From: Centroberyx gerrardi
Lineage: Eukaryota; Chordata; Actinopteri; Beryciformes; Berycidae
Direction of reading: 5' to 3'
DNA length: 64,000 nucleotides
Assembly (NCBI RefSeq): GCF_048128805.1
Contig: NC_136006.1
Location: forward strand, 1,691,783 to 1,755,782
Shown here: piece after piece, positions 45,290 through 55,224 of the stretch
Layout: each line of letters starts with the position of its first letter
How positions within the stretch are numbered: position 1 is the stretch's first letter
The notes under the pieces: generated by a model
What the model saw: the letters and a program-made list of their open reading frames with translations, nothing else
Databases searched by the model: none
Told to the model about the DNA's origin: nothing
Made by a program: the position numbers and the translations under genes

Positions 45290-47340
45290 CTCGCTTTATA
45301 GTTAGATGATGTTCTATTTGATTTTTTTCGACTTGAATTTTTGGAACCGAATTTACCGAAGTTAGTTAACAGGAAGGCCCTTCCTGAGGACCACAGACTG
45401 CGCTCTGGCTCATATGGGGTTAAGAGATCTGTAATATAGCTAGGGGCTAAACCGCATCGAGCCTTAAAAGTTAACGGTAACATCTTAAAATCGATTCTGT
45501 ACTTAACAGGCAACCAGTGAAGAGATAAGATGAGGTGATTTTGGCACGTTTCCTGGTATTTGTTAGGAGCCTGGCAGCTGCATTCTGTACCAGCTGTAGA
45601 CGAGAGAGAGAGTGCTGGCTGAGGCAAGTATAGAGACAGTTACAATAGTCCAGCCGAGATGAAATAAAGGCATGGACAACTTTCTCAATGTCAACAGCAG
45701 ATAGAAATTATCTTATTTTAGAGATATTCTTCAGCTGGAAGAAGCAGGACTGAACAATACTCTTTACTTGAGTATCAAAAGATAGGTTAGCATCAAACAA
45801 AATACCTAGATTTTTTGACACAGGCTTAACACTGGCTGCTTAACAGCCGAGTATACTCTGGATTTGAGTTATGGAGTTTGTTGGGCCAAATAGAACAATC
45901 TCTGTTTTGTTTTCATTTAGCTGAAGAAATTGTTGAGACATCCAGCACTTTATATCAGCAAGGCATGGAGACGAGTTAAACTGTCAGAGTCATGGGTTTT
46001 AGAGGTAGATATAGCTGGGTGTCATCTGCATAAAAATGAAAAGAAATATTGTGCTTTTGAATAATGTGACCCAGTGGTAGCATATAAATAGAGAACAGTA
46101 AGGGACCTAAAATTGACCCTTGAGGGACACCACATGTGAAAGAGGTTGGAAGAGATGATGCATTTCCACTAATGGTGAGGTAAGAGCGGAACCAGTTTAG
46201 GACAGTGTCATTGATGCTAACCCATAATTCATAATTCAAGGCAGCTTAGAAGGATGGAGTGGTCGACTGTGTCAAAGGCGGCACTGAGATCAAGGAGGAG
46301 TAATATTGAACATTGTCCAGCATCAGCTGCTAGGAGAAGATAATTTGTGACCTTAACAAGGGGCACTCTCTGTACTGTGACAAGCTCTGAAACCAGACTG
46401 AAATTCCTCAAAGAGGTTATTGTTGTTCATAAAAGATGTAAGTTGATGATAGAAACTACCTTCATATGACCTTGGATAGAAAAGGTAATTTGGAAATAGG
46501 TCTATAATTGCTAAAGATAAGGGGGTCCATATTTGTTTTTTTGAGGAAAGGTTGTTCTACGGCTTAAAACGGGAGGGGAAGGAGCCCTTTGCCAAGGAAC
46601 TATTTACAATGGATAAAATAACAGGACCAAGTGTTCCAAGTACCTCCTTTAAAAATGTGGTGGGGATAATATTTAATGGGCAGGAGGATTATTTCATGTG
46701 GGCTATAGTATCCTTTAAGGCTGAAAGGGTAATTGGTTCAAAGTTTGACAGAACAGCATGAATGTTGGGGGAAATTTAAAGGTTTCGGTCAACAGGTGAA
46801 ATGTGCCGCTTTATGTTCTCCACCTTGTTTGAGAAGTAAGTTAAGAATTCCTCACATTTGTCAGGGGAAGCATCAATATTTAGATTGTCTGGGGGGCTAA
46901 CTACAGAATCAATTACCTTTAAAAGGACCCTAGAGTTGTGACAGTTTCTTGTAATGAGATTTGAGAAATAGCTTGATCTTGCATCTTTAACTGCTCTCTG
47001 GTACTGTTGCATTAGATTTTTTAGTATGTCTAGGGAGACTTAGAGTACATAGGCCTTCCAATTTCTCTCAGCTTTCCTACAAGCTCTTCTTATGGCTCTG
47101 GTATGGTCATTTCGCCATGGTAGGGAATTGGCTTTTACCATTCTGTTTTTGAAGGGAGCAATGGAGTCAAGAATGGTTATACAATCACTGTTAAAATTAT
47201 CAGTGCTAGTGTGAGCTAGTATGGTCTCCTTTTGTCTGGTTATTTAGTCTACTTCATCAGCCACTTTGGCAGAAAAATGCCCATCATTTGGAGGGCCAAT
47301 TCTATTAAAAAAAATTAAATATTCTAAAAAATGAGGTTTA
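45290..47340 (-). pseudogene. LINE (L2-like), minus strand
   Basis: In minus order: a pre-RT linker (YFSNLITRNCHNSRVLLKVI, 47012-46776), then LLLDLSAAFDTVDHSILL (about 46290). Next is the catalytic region GVPQGSILGPLLF with FYADDTQLYLPL (46239-45976). The C-terminal SLHWLPVKYRIDFKMLPL and APSYITDLLTPYEPE (45627-45274) close it. Frame breaks lie between these pieces and the endonuclease domain is missing, so it is inactive. The clade call rests on motif wording. Confidence 0.78.
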
Positions 47341-47676
47341 CCAGAAGAGATTTACCAGCCACCTGTGGTAAGTTTCCCGTCCTGCATTGAACAGGCCAGT
47401 GCTGCACTCAGACAATTCCTTGGTATTGCTTTCCTCCTCCTCTGTCCACAAAAAATTTAACACAGTCCCTAGCAGTCTGAACTTTTAATCGCAGATGGGA
47501 TTGGGAAGGGAGTAGGAGAAGGGAAAGGAGAGGAGGGAGGTAGAAGTGATGAAGAGAAGTGGCAAAAAAGGAGAGGAGAGAGTGATAATATGGAGATGAA
47601 GATGATGATTGCAGAAAACAAGGCAGAGGAGGGAGGAGGGACATCAACATGTGTTATAGGGAAAAAAAGAGATGAA

Positions 47677-47740
<64 letters not shown>

Positions 47741-47768
47741 AAGAGGAATGAAGGGGAGGGAAGAAAGA
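47341..47768. other. upstream region of TAAR F
   Basis: No gene was found. Purine-rich sequence like that upstream of E and G leads to a (GA)n tract of about 60 bp (47679-47739). Confidence 0.55.
47679..47739 (+). repeat. (GA)n microsatellite
   Basis: About 30 uninterrupted GA units lie directly upstream of TAAR F. Shorter GA runs occupy the same position in E and G. Confidence 0.92.
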
Positions 47769-47803
47769 CATAAATCAGTTGTATGATAGAGAGCTTTGGT
47801 CAG
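47769..47803 (+). promoter_or_regulatory. conserved TAAR upstream block (gene F)
   Basis: It begins CATAAATCAGTTGTATGATA and ends TTTGGTCAG, 49 nt before the ATG. It differs from gene A at two positions. Confidence 0.45.
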
Positions 47804-47852
47804 AAAGCTGCCAGACCTCAGCAGCTTCTCCTCTCCTCCTCTCTCTCTGATG

Positions 47853-49143
47853 ATGGAGACCCTGGAAGGAGGTGAACTCTGCTTTCCACAGCTCCTCAAC
47901 ACTTCCTGCAGGAAGCAGATGCGTCCTCACTCTGAGGCCATGCTCCTCTACATTCTGCTGTCCTCTATCTCTCTGCTCACCGTGTCTCTCAACCTGCTGG
48001 TCATCATCTCCATCTCCCACTACAGGCAGAGATATACTTCTCAGCATAGTCTAAAATATTTTTATATTTCTAAATATTAACAGTTAGACTTATAATGTCA
48101 AATGGCTTTGGGCTAGTACATAGATGTGATGTCACATGTGGCTTGTGATAAATAGGAATTTTGAAAATGCTTTTGATCATTAATAATGCTTTACATCTGT
48201 TACATCTGGCATTAGACACACTACTACTTATACTATTATTACTACTATGATAAAACTGCTTTTGAGACTGCCACTACTACTATTAATTATAATAATATTG
48301 TCAATGATGATATTCTCTCACTCCAGGCAGCTCCACACCCCCACCAACCTCCTCCTCCTCTCCCTGGCTGTCTCAGACCTCCTTGTGGGCCTCCTGCTGA
48401 TGCCAGTTACAATCCTCCGTACAGAGTCCTGCTGGTTTCTGGGGGACTTCGTATGTGTTCTCTTTTACTATGCTTCCTACATTGTTACCTCTGCCTCTGT
48501 AGGAAACATGGTGCTCATATCAGTTGACCGCTATGTGGCTATTTGTGACCCTCTGTGTTACCCCACCAAAATCACTCAGGGAAGAGTTAAAATCTGTGTT
48601 TGTCTGTGTTGGGTCTGTTCTGCTTTCTATAGCAGTCTGATTCAAAAGGATTTCCTGAAACAACCAGGCAGGTATAATTCCTGCTTTGGAGAGTGTGTAT
48701 TTGTCATTAGCTACATTGCAGGCGCTGTTGACCTTGTTGTGACCTTTACTGCTCCCATTACTGTCATCATAGTTCTGTATATGAGAGTATTTGTGGTGGC
48801 TGTGTCTCAGGCTCGTGCCATGCGATCCCACATTGTGGCTGTCACACTCCAGCATTCAGTGACTGTAACTGCTAAGAAATCTGAGATGAAAGCAGCCAGG
48901 ACTCTTGGTATTGTCATAATTGTTTTTCTAATGTGTTTCTGTCCATATTACTATCCCTCTCTGGCAGGCCAGGATACCTCAACCAGTGTTTCACATTCAG
49001 CCTTTGGGGCCTGGCTGCTGTTTTGTAACTCCTGTCTAAACCCTGTGATCTATGCCTTTTTCTATCCCTGGTTTAGAAAAGCTATTAAACTGATTGTTAC
49101 ACTTCACATACTGCAGCCTGACTGTGAGGTCAACATACTGTAG
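47853..49143 (+). CDS. taar: trace amine-associated receptor (TAAR gene F)
   Basis: Exon 1 is 47853-48025, the GC-AG intron is 301 bp and exon 2 is 48327-49143, giving 329 residues. It has Ser108 at 3.32 (FYYASYIVT), Asp193 at 5.42 (GAVDLVVTFTAP), Pro5.50 and Phe6.48. The tail reads QPDCEVNIL instead of QPDSCEANIL, a one-codon loss in an otherwise invariant tail. The TM2-TM3 loop (VTILRTESCWF) differs from E. All core GPCR and TAAR motifs are present. Intron sequence is very close to gene E, so E and F are probably a recent pair. Confidence 0.93.
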
Positions 49144-49559
49144 AGAGAGGCTGTGGAGAGATTTATCCTTTTCTATGAAGAAGGAAATGTATTTGTTGAT
49201 GTTATTGAGTCAATGAATTCAAAAGACCAAACACAAGCTTGGACAGATCAGAGAAAATATATTTTGGTAAAACACACAGAGAATTTATAAACCATATTAT
49301 GTCTGCCTGGTTTCCATTACAGGACATACAGGGCTAGTCAGGATTTACTCATTATTTATGTCATTGATAAAATCAGATATGAATAAACATGAAATAACGC
49401 TGCAGAAATCTGTTTCTATCAGACAGTCTGTTTCTTCCTCTGCTGTTCATAGCGAGTTTTACATGTAGAATATCAATTGCAATGCTTCCATTGTTCATGA
49501 TTTGCCATTGACATTTTAGGCTTTTTGCTGGTGTTCTTATTGCATTCCAGCCAAGTTGT
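49144..49559. other. 3' flank of TAAR F
   Basis: This is non-coding and closely similar to 62140-62670 downstream of gene G. The duplication unit extends at least this far. Confidence 0.6.
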
Positions 49560-49970
49560 ATTTTTATTTATTTAGCCTTTATTTTACCAGGAAGTCCCAT
49601 TGAGATTCAAAATCTATTTTCCAAGGGAGACCTGGCCAAGAAATGGCAGCAGGGGTTACACAATAAAACAAAAATATCTACAATAAAAAAAAGATCTAAA
49701 AAAATTTAGATCAGAAACAGGAGCGCACATCTTGCATAAGACTGTGGATAATTTGTTTAAACTGATTTAGGGGAATAAAATGTTCGAGCTGGAGCTTTGA
49801 CTGGAGATTGTTCCAGGACCAGGGTGCAAAATAATCAAATGGCTTTTCACCAAAAACAGTACAACAGGGATTCTGTAATGTAGGCCTGTCCTAAGCCAGC
49901 TTTGTATACAAGTAAAAGGACTTTAAAATCGATACTAAAGGATACTGGGAACCAGTGCAATGTAGGGCTG
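49560..49970 (-). mobile_element. LINE 3'-end fragment
   Basis: It begins with TTTATTTAGCC/TTTATTTTACCAGG and CATTGAGATTCAAAATC. The same insertion, in the same place, follows gene G at 62685. It therefore predates the F/G duplication. There is no coding part. Confidence 0.6.
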
Positions 49971-50057
49971 TGACATTGACATTTCGATAATCGATAAATT
50001 ATCGAACGCATTCATTGATTGCCATATTCAAACATCAAAGGGAACGTTCGATATTGG

Positions 50058-50127
50058 CTATCCAATTGTATTGCCTATTTTGATCACTCAGTTTCACGTG
50101 ATCAAAATAGCCAATACAATTGGATAG
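50058..50127. repeat. 30-bp-arm hairpin
   Basis: Arms 50058-50087 and 50098-50127 are reverse complements with one mismatch around a 10-nt loop. CTATCCAATTGTATTG on the left faces CAATACAATTGGATAG on the right. The right arm overlaps the target duplication of the next element. Confidence 0.85.
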
Positions 50128-50763
50128 TCAGTGTTGGGAGGGTTACTTTTAAAACGTATTCCACTACAGATTACTGAATACATGCCCTAAAATGTAATTT
50201 GTAACGTATTCCATTAGATTACTCAAGTTAAGTAACGTATTCTAAATACTTTGGATTACTTTTGGAATACTTCAAAATCGTCTTGCTGAGCCCATTTGTC
50301 TGGGTCACTCTGAATGTAGTTAACACTTGCTTAGGAATGACCTTATTACTGTCTTCAGAGGAAAAGTTATGCAAGTATGTAAACACAAATGTGGTATGTT
50401 TTGTCCTGCAACCGATACTGTCTAAAGAAATATGGCGTCCACCAGAGAACAAAGTCTTCAGTTTTCCTTTACCGTTTCTTTAATTTCCACAGCATCAGTT
50501 GATTAGGTACATTTTGCTTACAAAGAAACTAATTTAGAAGTATAGAGAGAAGAATTCAATACTATTACATAATTATATAGGCCAGTGCTGATGAACACAA
50601 GAACCAACCTAGTGGTGTCAATACATTTAATGGACTAAATAGTAGGCTGGCATGTTACAAATCACACAACAGGAGAGGTCCTGGCTTACTATACTATACC
50701 ATAACTATAACGCGTTTTAAAAAGTGTGAAATTGCCGTTGTTTTGTCGGTCCCCACTCATTGG

Positions 50764-50995
50764 CTTGATGGTTAGCTACATCACCCGACCGGCTAGCCAG
50801 CTACTCTGCCACTAATGTTAACTAGCTAACGGCAGCCAGGCTGCCGGCAGTCTAGCTAACGTTAGCTAGGCTAGGTTAGCTAGCCAGCCGGCAGTCTGCC
50901 AGCCGGCTAGCAGTATGCTAGCTGGCTGCCGGCTAGTTAACATTAGTGTCAGAGTAGCTGGCTAGCCGGTCGGGTGATGTAGCTAACCATCAAGC
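50764..50995. repeat. GCTAGC-rich palindrome inside hAT element
   Basis: Arms of about 72 bp (50764-50837 and about 50922-50995) are near-perfect reverse complements. CTTGATGGTTAGCTACATCA faces TGATGTAGCTAACCATCAAG. The spacer is itself rich in GCTAGC and GCCGGC words. It is probably a MITE or foldback nested in the hAT intron. Confidence 0.8.
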
Positions 50996-51110
50996 TAGCA
51001 GACTGGATAACTAATCTCTAGGTGGCTAATTAGCGATACATATCGGCAATTCGGCTAAGCTAGTTAGCCAAACTAACGAGTAAATTAGCATGACAAAAAA
51101 AAGACCTTAC

Positions 51111-51306
51111 CTCAAGGTGCTTCTTCAAATTAGACGTGGAGTCTTGATGCGGAAAGCAGCTTGGTTGATGGCAAACAGAGCTTGCACTGCACCGTAATGT
51201 TGCGACCTTCTTGACCATGTTTGTAAGTAAAATGTTCTTTATATTTCCATGTCAAAAACGCATTCCTGAGAGTGTCCTGGCTGTGTGTCTCCTCCGACAT
51301 TGCCAT
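51111..51306 (-). pseudogene. BED zinc-finger exon of hAT transposase
   Basis: From ATG 51306 it reads MAMSEETHSQ, then FLTWKYKEHFTYKHGQE and NITVQCKLC, the first half of a BED finger. The expected continuation STSNLKKHLE is present in another frame up to a GTAAGGTC donor at 51110. A single-base frameshift near 51140-51150 therefore disables the exon. Confidence 0.75.
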
Positions 51307-51581
51307 TGTCGTGTGTGGCAGGTGCACTGCACGTGCCCAAATTGTTGCACATTTTTTAAATCTGTTTATGGGAAATGCGTGCCTCATATGAATTTTAGAG
51401 CAAATAAAACAAAACAAACAAAGTAATCCCTTCAAGTAATCTATTTTTAAAGACAGTAACTGTATTCAGAATACCACCAATTTAAACTGTAACTGTAACG
51501 GAATACAGTTACTCATATTTTGTATTTTAAATACATAGCGCCGTTACATGTATTCCGTAACTCCCCAATCCTGTGGATAGT

Positions 51582-52079
51582 TCTAAACAGGAAACAACAC
51601 TTAAATAAGTTGAAAAATGGCTACTAACATTCGTCCTGCCGCTGCAGGAGCACCTGATGAAAAAATTATAAGCACATCAGAGAATCTTGCCATTGAAGCC
51701 TAGGCCGCGGCCACACTGATCCGTTGTCTATCTGTCTTCGAGCTGTCCGTTGTCTGGGCAGCGCTGATAACGCGTCCGTTTCCGTCAGATTTCCATCCGT
51801 TTTGACTGACAGAAAGTTTAGCAAATACGAGACGTTCCTACTTTTTTTTTTAAAATCGGCGAACACGTTCATGTTCCAAAACTAAAACATACTACAGTGG
51901 ATGACAGAAAGCCTCTCCCCACTGTGAAACAGAGCTCTGCTGTGGGCTTGGGAGAGACGAACAATGTCAGAAGGAAAAAAAAGTGCAGGTGTAGAATGCA
52001 GTTAAATGAGGTGCCTTGAATTTCTCTTTCCACACTTATTTATGAGAGAGAGGTTTAAAATTGTGACTGAAGCATTGTT
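51582..52079. other. gene-free region
   Basis: No gene was found. A GC-richer stretch (51700-51800) with CCGTTGTCT words looks repetitive but was not identified. Confidence 0.45.
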
Positions 52080-52840
52080 GGAACCAGGTCCTAGATATGG
52101 AGGGGAACCGACAGACAGAGGGTCCCCTCCCTTCCCAGTATTATAAAATGAAGAACAGCCTCTTCTACTACATGGCACAACAGAGGGGTGAAGACACTGT
52201 TCCAGAGTGGACGCCATTATGGAGCTGGCCCATGCCCTCCACTTAGAGGCCACCTCGGCCCCCGGAACACCTTGAAGTGGATCTGGGACTGGTTCCACTG
52301 GCTGTCCTTGGAGGCCGCAGTCAACAACTGACCTCAGAAAGCCACCCCAAGCCCCCCTTGTGACACTGCCCATCATTGAGGAGCCCTTTAAAAAGGACCA
52401 GGATGGACCTGGTGGGACAGCTGCCGAAGTCAGCCAGGGGACACGAGTACACCCTGGTTGGTTGACTATGCAACCCATATCCGGAAGCCATCCCTCTCCA
52501 CAAGGCCACCTCCAAAGCTGTGAATGCTGAGAGCTGTTAACCCTCTTCTCCCAAATAGGGTTCCCTATGGACCTCCTGGCACACAGGGCACCCCCTTCAT
52601 CTCCTGGTTCATGACTGACCTCTGCAGGCTCCTCCAGGTAAAGCAACTGCACAGCTTAGTGTACCATCCGCAGACAGACGGCCTCATGGAGCGCTTCAAC
52701 CAGACACTGAAGCAGATGCTGAGACGAGTGTTAGACAAGGATGGATGTGACTGGGACCTCATGTTCCCCTACATGCTCCTTGCCATCAGGGAAGTGAACC
52801 AAGCTTACCAAGCTACCAACCTTTATTTACACCATTAATT
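52080..52840 (+). mobile_element. gypsy integrase fossil fragment
   Basis: The 3' part reads HSLVYHPQTDGLMERFNQTL, then KQMLRRVLDKDGCDWDLMFP. This is the end of a gypsy integrase core of a different lineage from the next element. The upstream part is degraded. It has no terminal repeats, is broken and is old. Confidence 0.7.
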
Positions 52841-52933
52841 AGCGCAAATCTTCACTACAGATGTTGCTTTTGAAAAACGGTCACAAGTGCACCCAGCCCT
52901 TGAGCATTCATGTGATTCTCCTCTACTTCTGTG

Positions 52934-53182
52934 TGTTACCGGCCCAGCCTTTCCCTTTAAGGACGGCGGCCGTGTGGGTAACCTGTGTAGGTGTGACGTA
53001 GTTCATCTGGTGTTATGTGCAAAAATGAAGAGTACAGGTACTCTTCATTTTTGCACATAACACCAGATGAACTACTAAGGCTAGTTACCAGCTACGAGCC
53101 AGGCTAATAACCTACATTAGTCTAAAGAGACCAGTGCGCTCCCAACTACGGTTTGGGGCCCACAATTCTGGAAGAGGTAACA
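52934..53182 (+). repeat. 5' LTR of gypsy element
   Basis: It has TGTTACCGG...GGTAACA ends, 249 bp against 412 bp for the 3' LTR. Its centre is a perfect palindrome with 36-bp arms (53000-53035 and 53038-53073). The outer parts match the 3' LTR almost base for base. Confidence 0.85.
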
Positions 53183-55192
53183 CTGGGGGCTCGTCCGGGA
53201 TTTACTCTGCAAGAGAGAGAAGTTTGAAAAAAAAAAAAAAAAAAATTGCTGCGGCCGGAGGAAGAAAATGGCGGCGCTTGGAGGTAACGATAATGCTGGA
53301 ACTAAGAGACATGTCAAGTTAGCAAGTCCAAATGTCAGCACCAATCCATTTTTGGTGGATATGAGAGAGACTGTTCGAGCTCATATGGACTCATTTAACC
53401 AAACGGACGGCAGATACGCCGTCAACGGAGACAGCGCCAACCCCTTTGTGGCTAGCATGGAGCTAACATTAGCCACAGGTGAAGCAGCAGCCCTCGCACA
53501 GACACCGCTGCTCGACGTAGCATGGCTGCCCACCCCACCGTCCTCAGTACCGGCTAACCCTTTCATAACGCCGGCAAAATGGCAAAACACAGTAGATGGT
53601 GAGTCTATGGCTTCTCATCAACAAAACTGTGACTGCTCCAGAAATATGGCATCCACCCCAGTTGCAGCTTTACCTTATGGGATGGAAAATAACCTAACTC
53701 AAACGTCTGCTTTCAATGCCGGTGGCCAGTCAGTTAACCCTTTCACTCCCATGAACTATAACTATTGTACGACAAGTACCCCATTCTCTCTAGCCCATAC
53801 ATCATTCCCTCAGCAGGCTGTGTCACCCTTCACACCATGTATGCCCCAGCCTGTGAAACATAGTTATGGAGTACAAGCCCAGGGTTATAACTCTGTCTCA
53901 CACCGTGACGCACAACTGCCAGGGGGTAGGGAGCCTGACCCGTGTGAATATGACCAACCTAGTGTGAGGAGGGCCAGGTCTGCACCACGCGGCTGTTCAT
54001 CTCACACAGTGATGATGAACTTTATGGACAGAGAGAGAGAATTCCCACACTACGGCCAGGCCATTTTGATGGATCAGGCTCATGGAAAGACTTTCTCTAC
54101 CAGTTTGAAAGCTGTGCCAGGGCTAACCACTGGTCAGAGAGGACCATGGCTGTTCAGTTCAGATTCAGCCTGACTGGTGCAGCTGGTGCTATCATCCATA
54201 AAAATCCCAGATCTGCTCGATGGAGCTACCAGCGGATTGTGGATGAAATAGAAGCCGCCTACGGGCCGTGCTCAGAGAATGCAGCAGCCATTGGCATTGA
54301 ACTGAGACAGAGGATTAGGGGGCAGGGTGAAGCTTTGCACACCCTAAGAGACGATATCTATGAGAATGTTTCCATTGTGTATGCTGACCGTGCGGAGTTG
54401 GAGCAGGACGCCATCGGTGTGGAGATCTTCACCAATGCCCTGGCCGATGCTGAGATGGTGCAAAAGTTACTGGTGGAGCGGCCGCGTACCCTGGCTAGAG
54501 CCCACGAAATAGCACACAGGTACAAGACAACCAGAAGGGCTGCCAGAGCAGTCACTCAGCTGATGCAGCCGGGTCAACGGAGTTCTACGGAACGGAGAGC
54601 CAGGGCAGCTACAGTACGTGAAAATGCTAGTGTGCTGCCATGTGGGGAGCCAGTGGGAGTAGCTGTTGGGGCCACCGACCCGCCAGAGACGGCGCCAAGA
54701 TTTCACCAGCAGTGGCGACCTAAGAAAAACAAAGATGTAAAAATGAACTGGGGGGAGGTCATCTGCCACAACTGCTCGGGTGTAGGACATTTGCAGAAAA
54801 ACTGCCCTTCCCCCAGTCGACCCAAACAGCATGCTCTGAGTGTCAACATGGCCCCAGTACCTGACCCAGGTACAGTGGTCACCTGTACCAAAAGCCAGAA
54901 AGATGATATGTGTGTTAGAATATTGATATATGGACTAGAAATGTGTGCTTTGCTAGACTCTGGTGCTCGGAGGAATGTGGTGCCCCTCCATCATTTCAAC
55001 TCCATTCCCAGTCCAGACCCCCAATACAGCCATCCATCGCACAGATCTTGCAGGGCAACGGCCCTGGGGGTTTGGCAGTCCTGGGGGAAGTCATTCTACC
55101 AATGCAAGTTGGGAGCAGAGTTACCAATGTGAACTTCATTATGGCCGACACAGCCGAGAGCACTGAGGTTATCCTGGGGCACCCCTTCCTGC

Positions 55193-55224
55193 GGGTTAGG
55201 GTTAGGGTTAGGGTTAGGGTTAGG
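55193..55224 (+). repeat. internal telomere-type (TTAGGG)n tract
   Basis: Five perfect GGGTTA units plus GG lie inside the gypsy element, downstream of the protease region. This is an exact vertebrate telomere repeat. Confidence 0.9.

Larger units (their letters stand above)
50129..51573 (-). mobile_element. hAT DNA transposon (deletion derivative)
   Basis: The left end is CAGTGTTGGGAGGGTTACTT and the right end CGTAACTCCCCAATCCTG. An exact 8-bp target duplication TGGATAGT lies outside (50121-50128 and 51574-51581). Only the first, BED-finger coding exon of the transposase remains, on the minus strand. The catalytic exons are absent and the middle holds a large palindrome, so it cannot move by itself. 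Confidence 0.9.

Noticed and set aside
47469-47902. Serine/leucine-rich minus-strand frames upstream of the TAARs
   Set aside because: They are translations of GA-rich simple sequence and of the antisense of exon 1.
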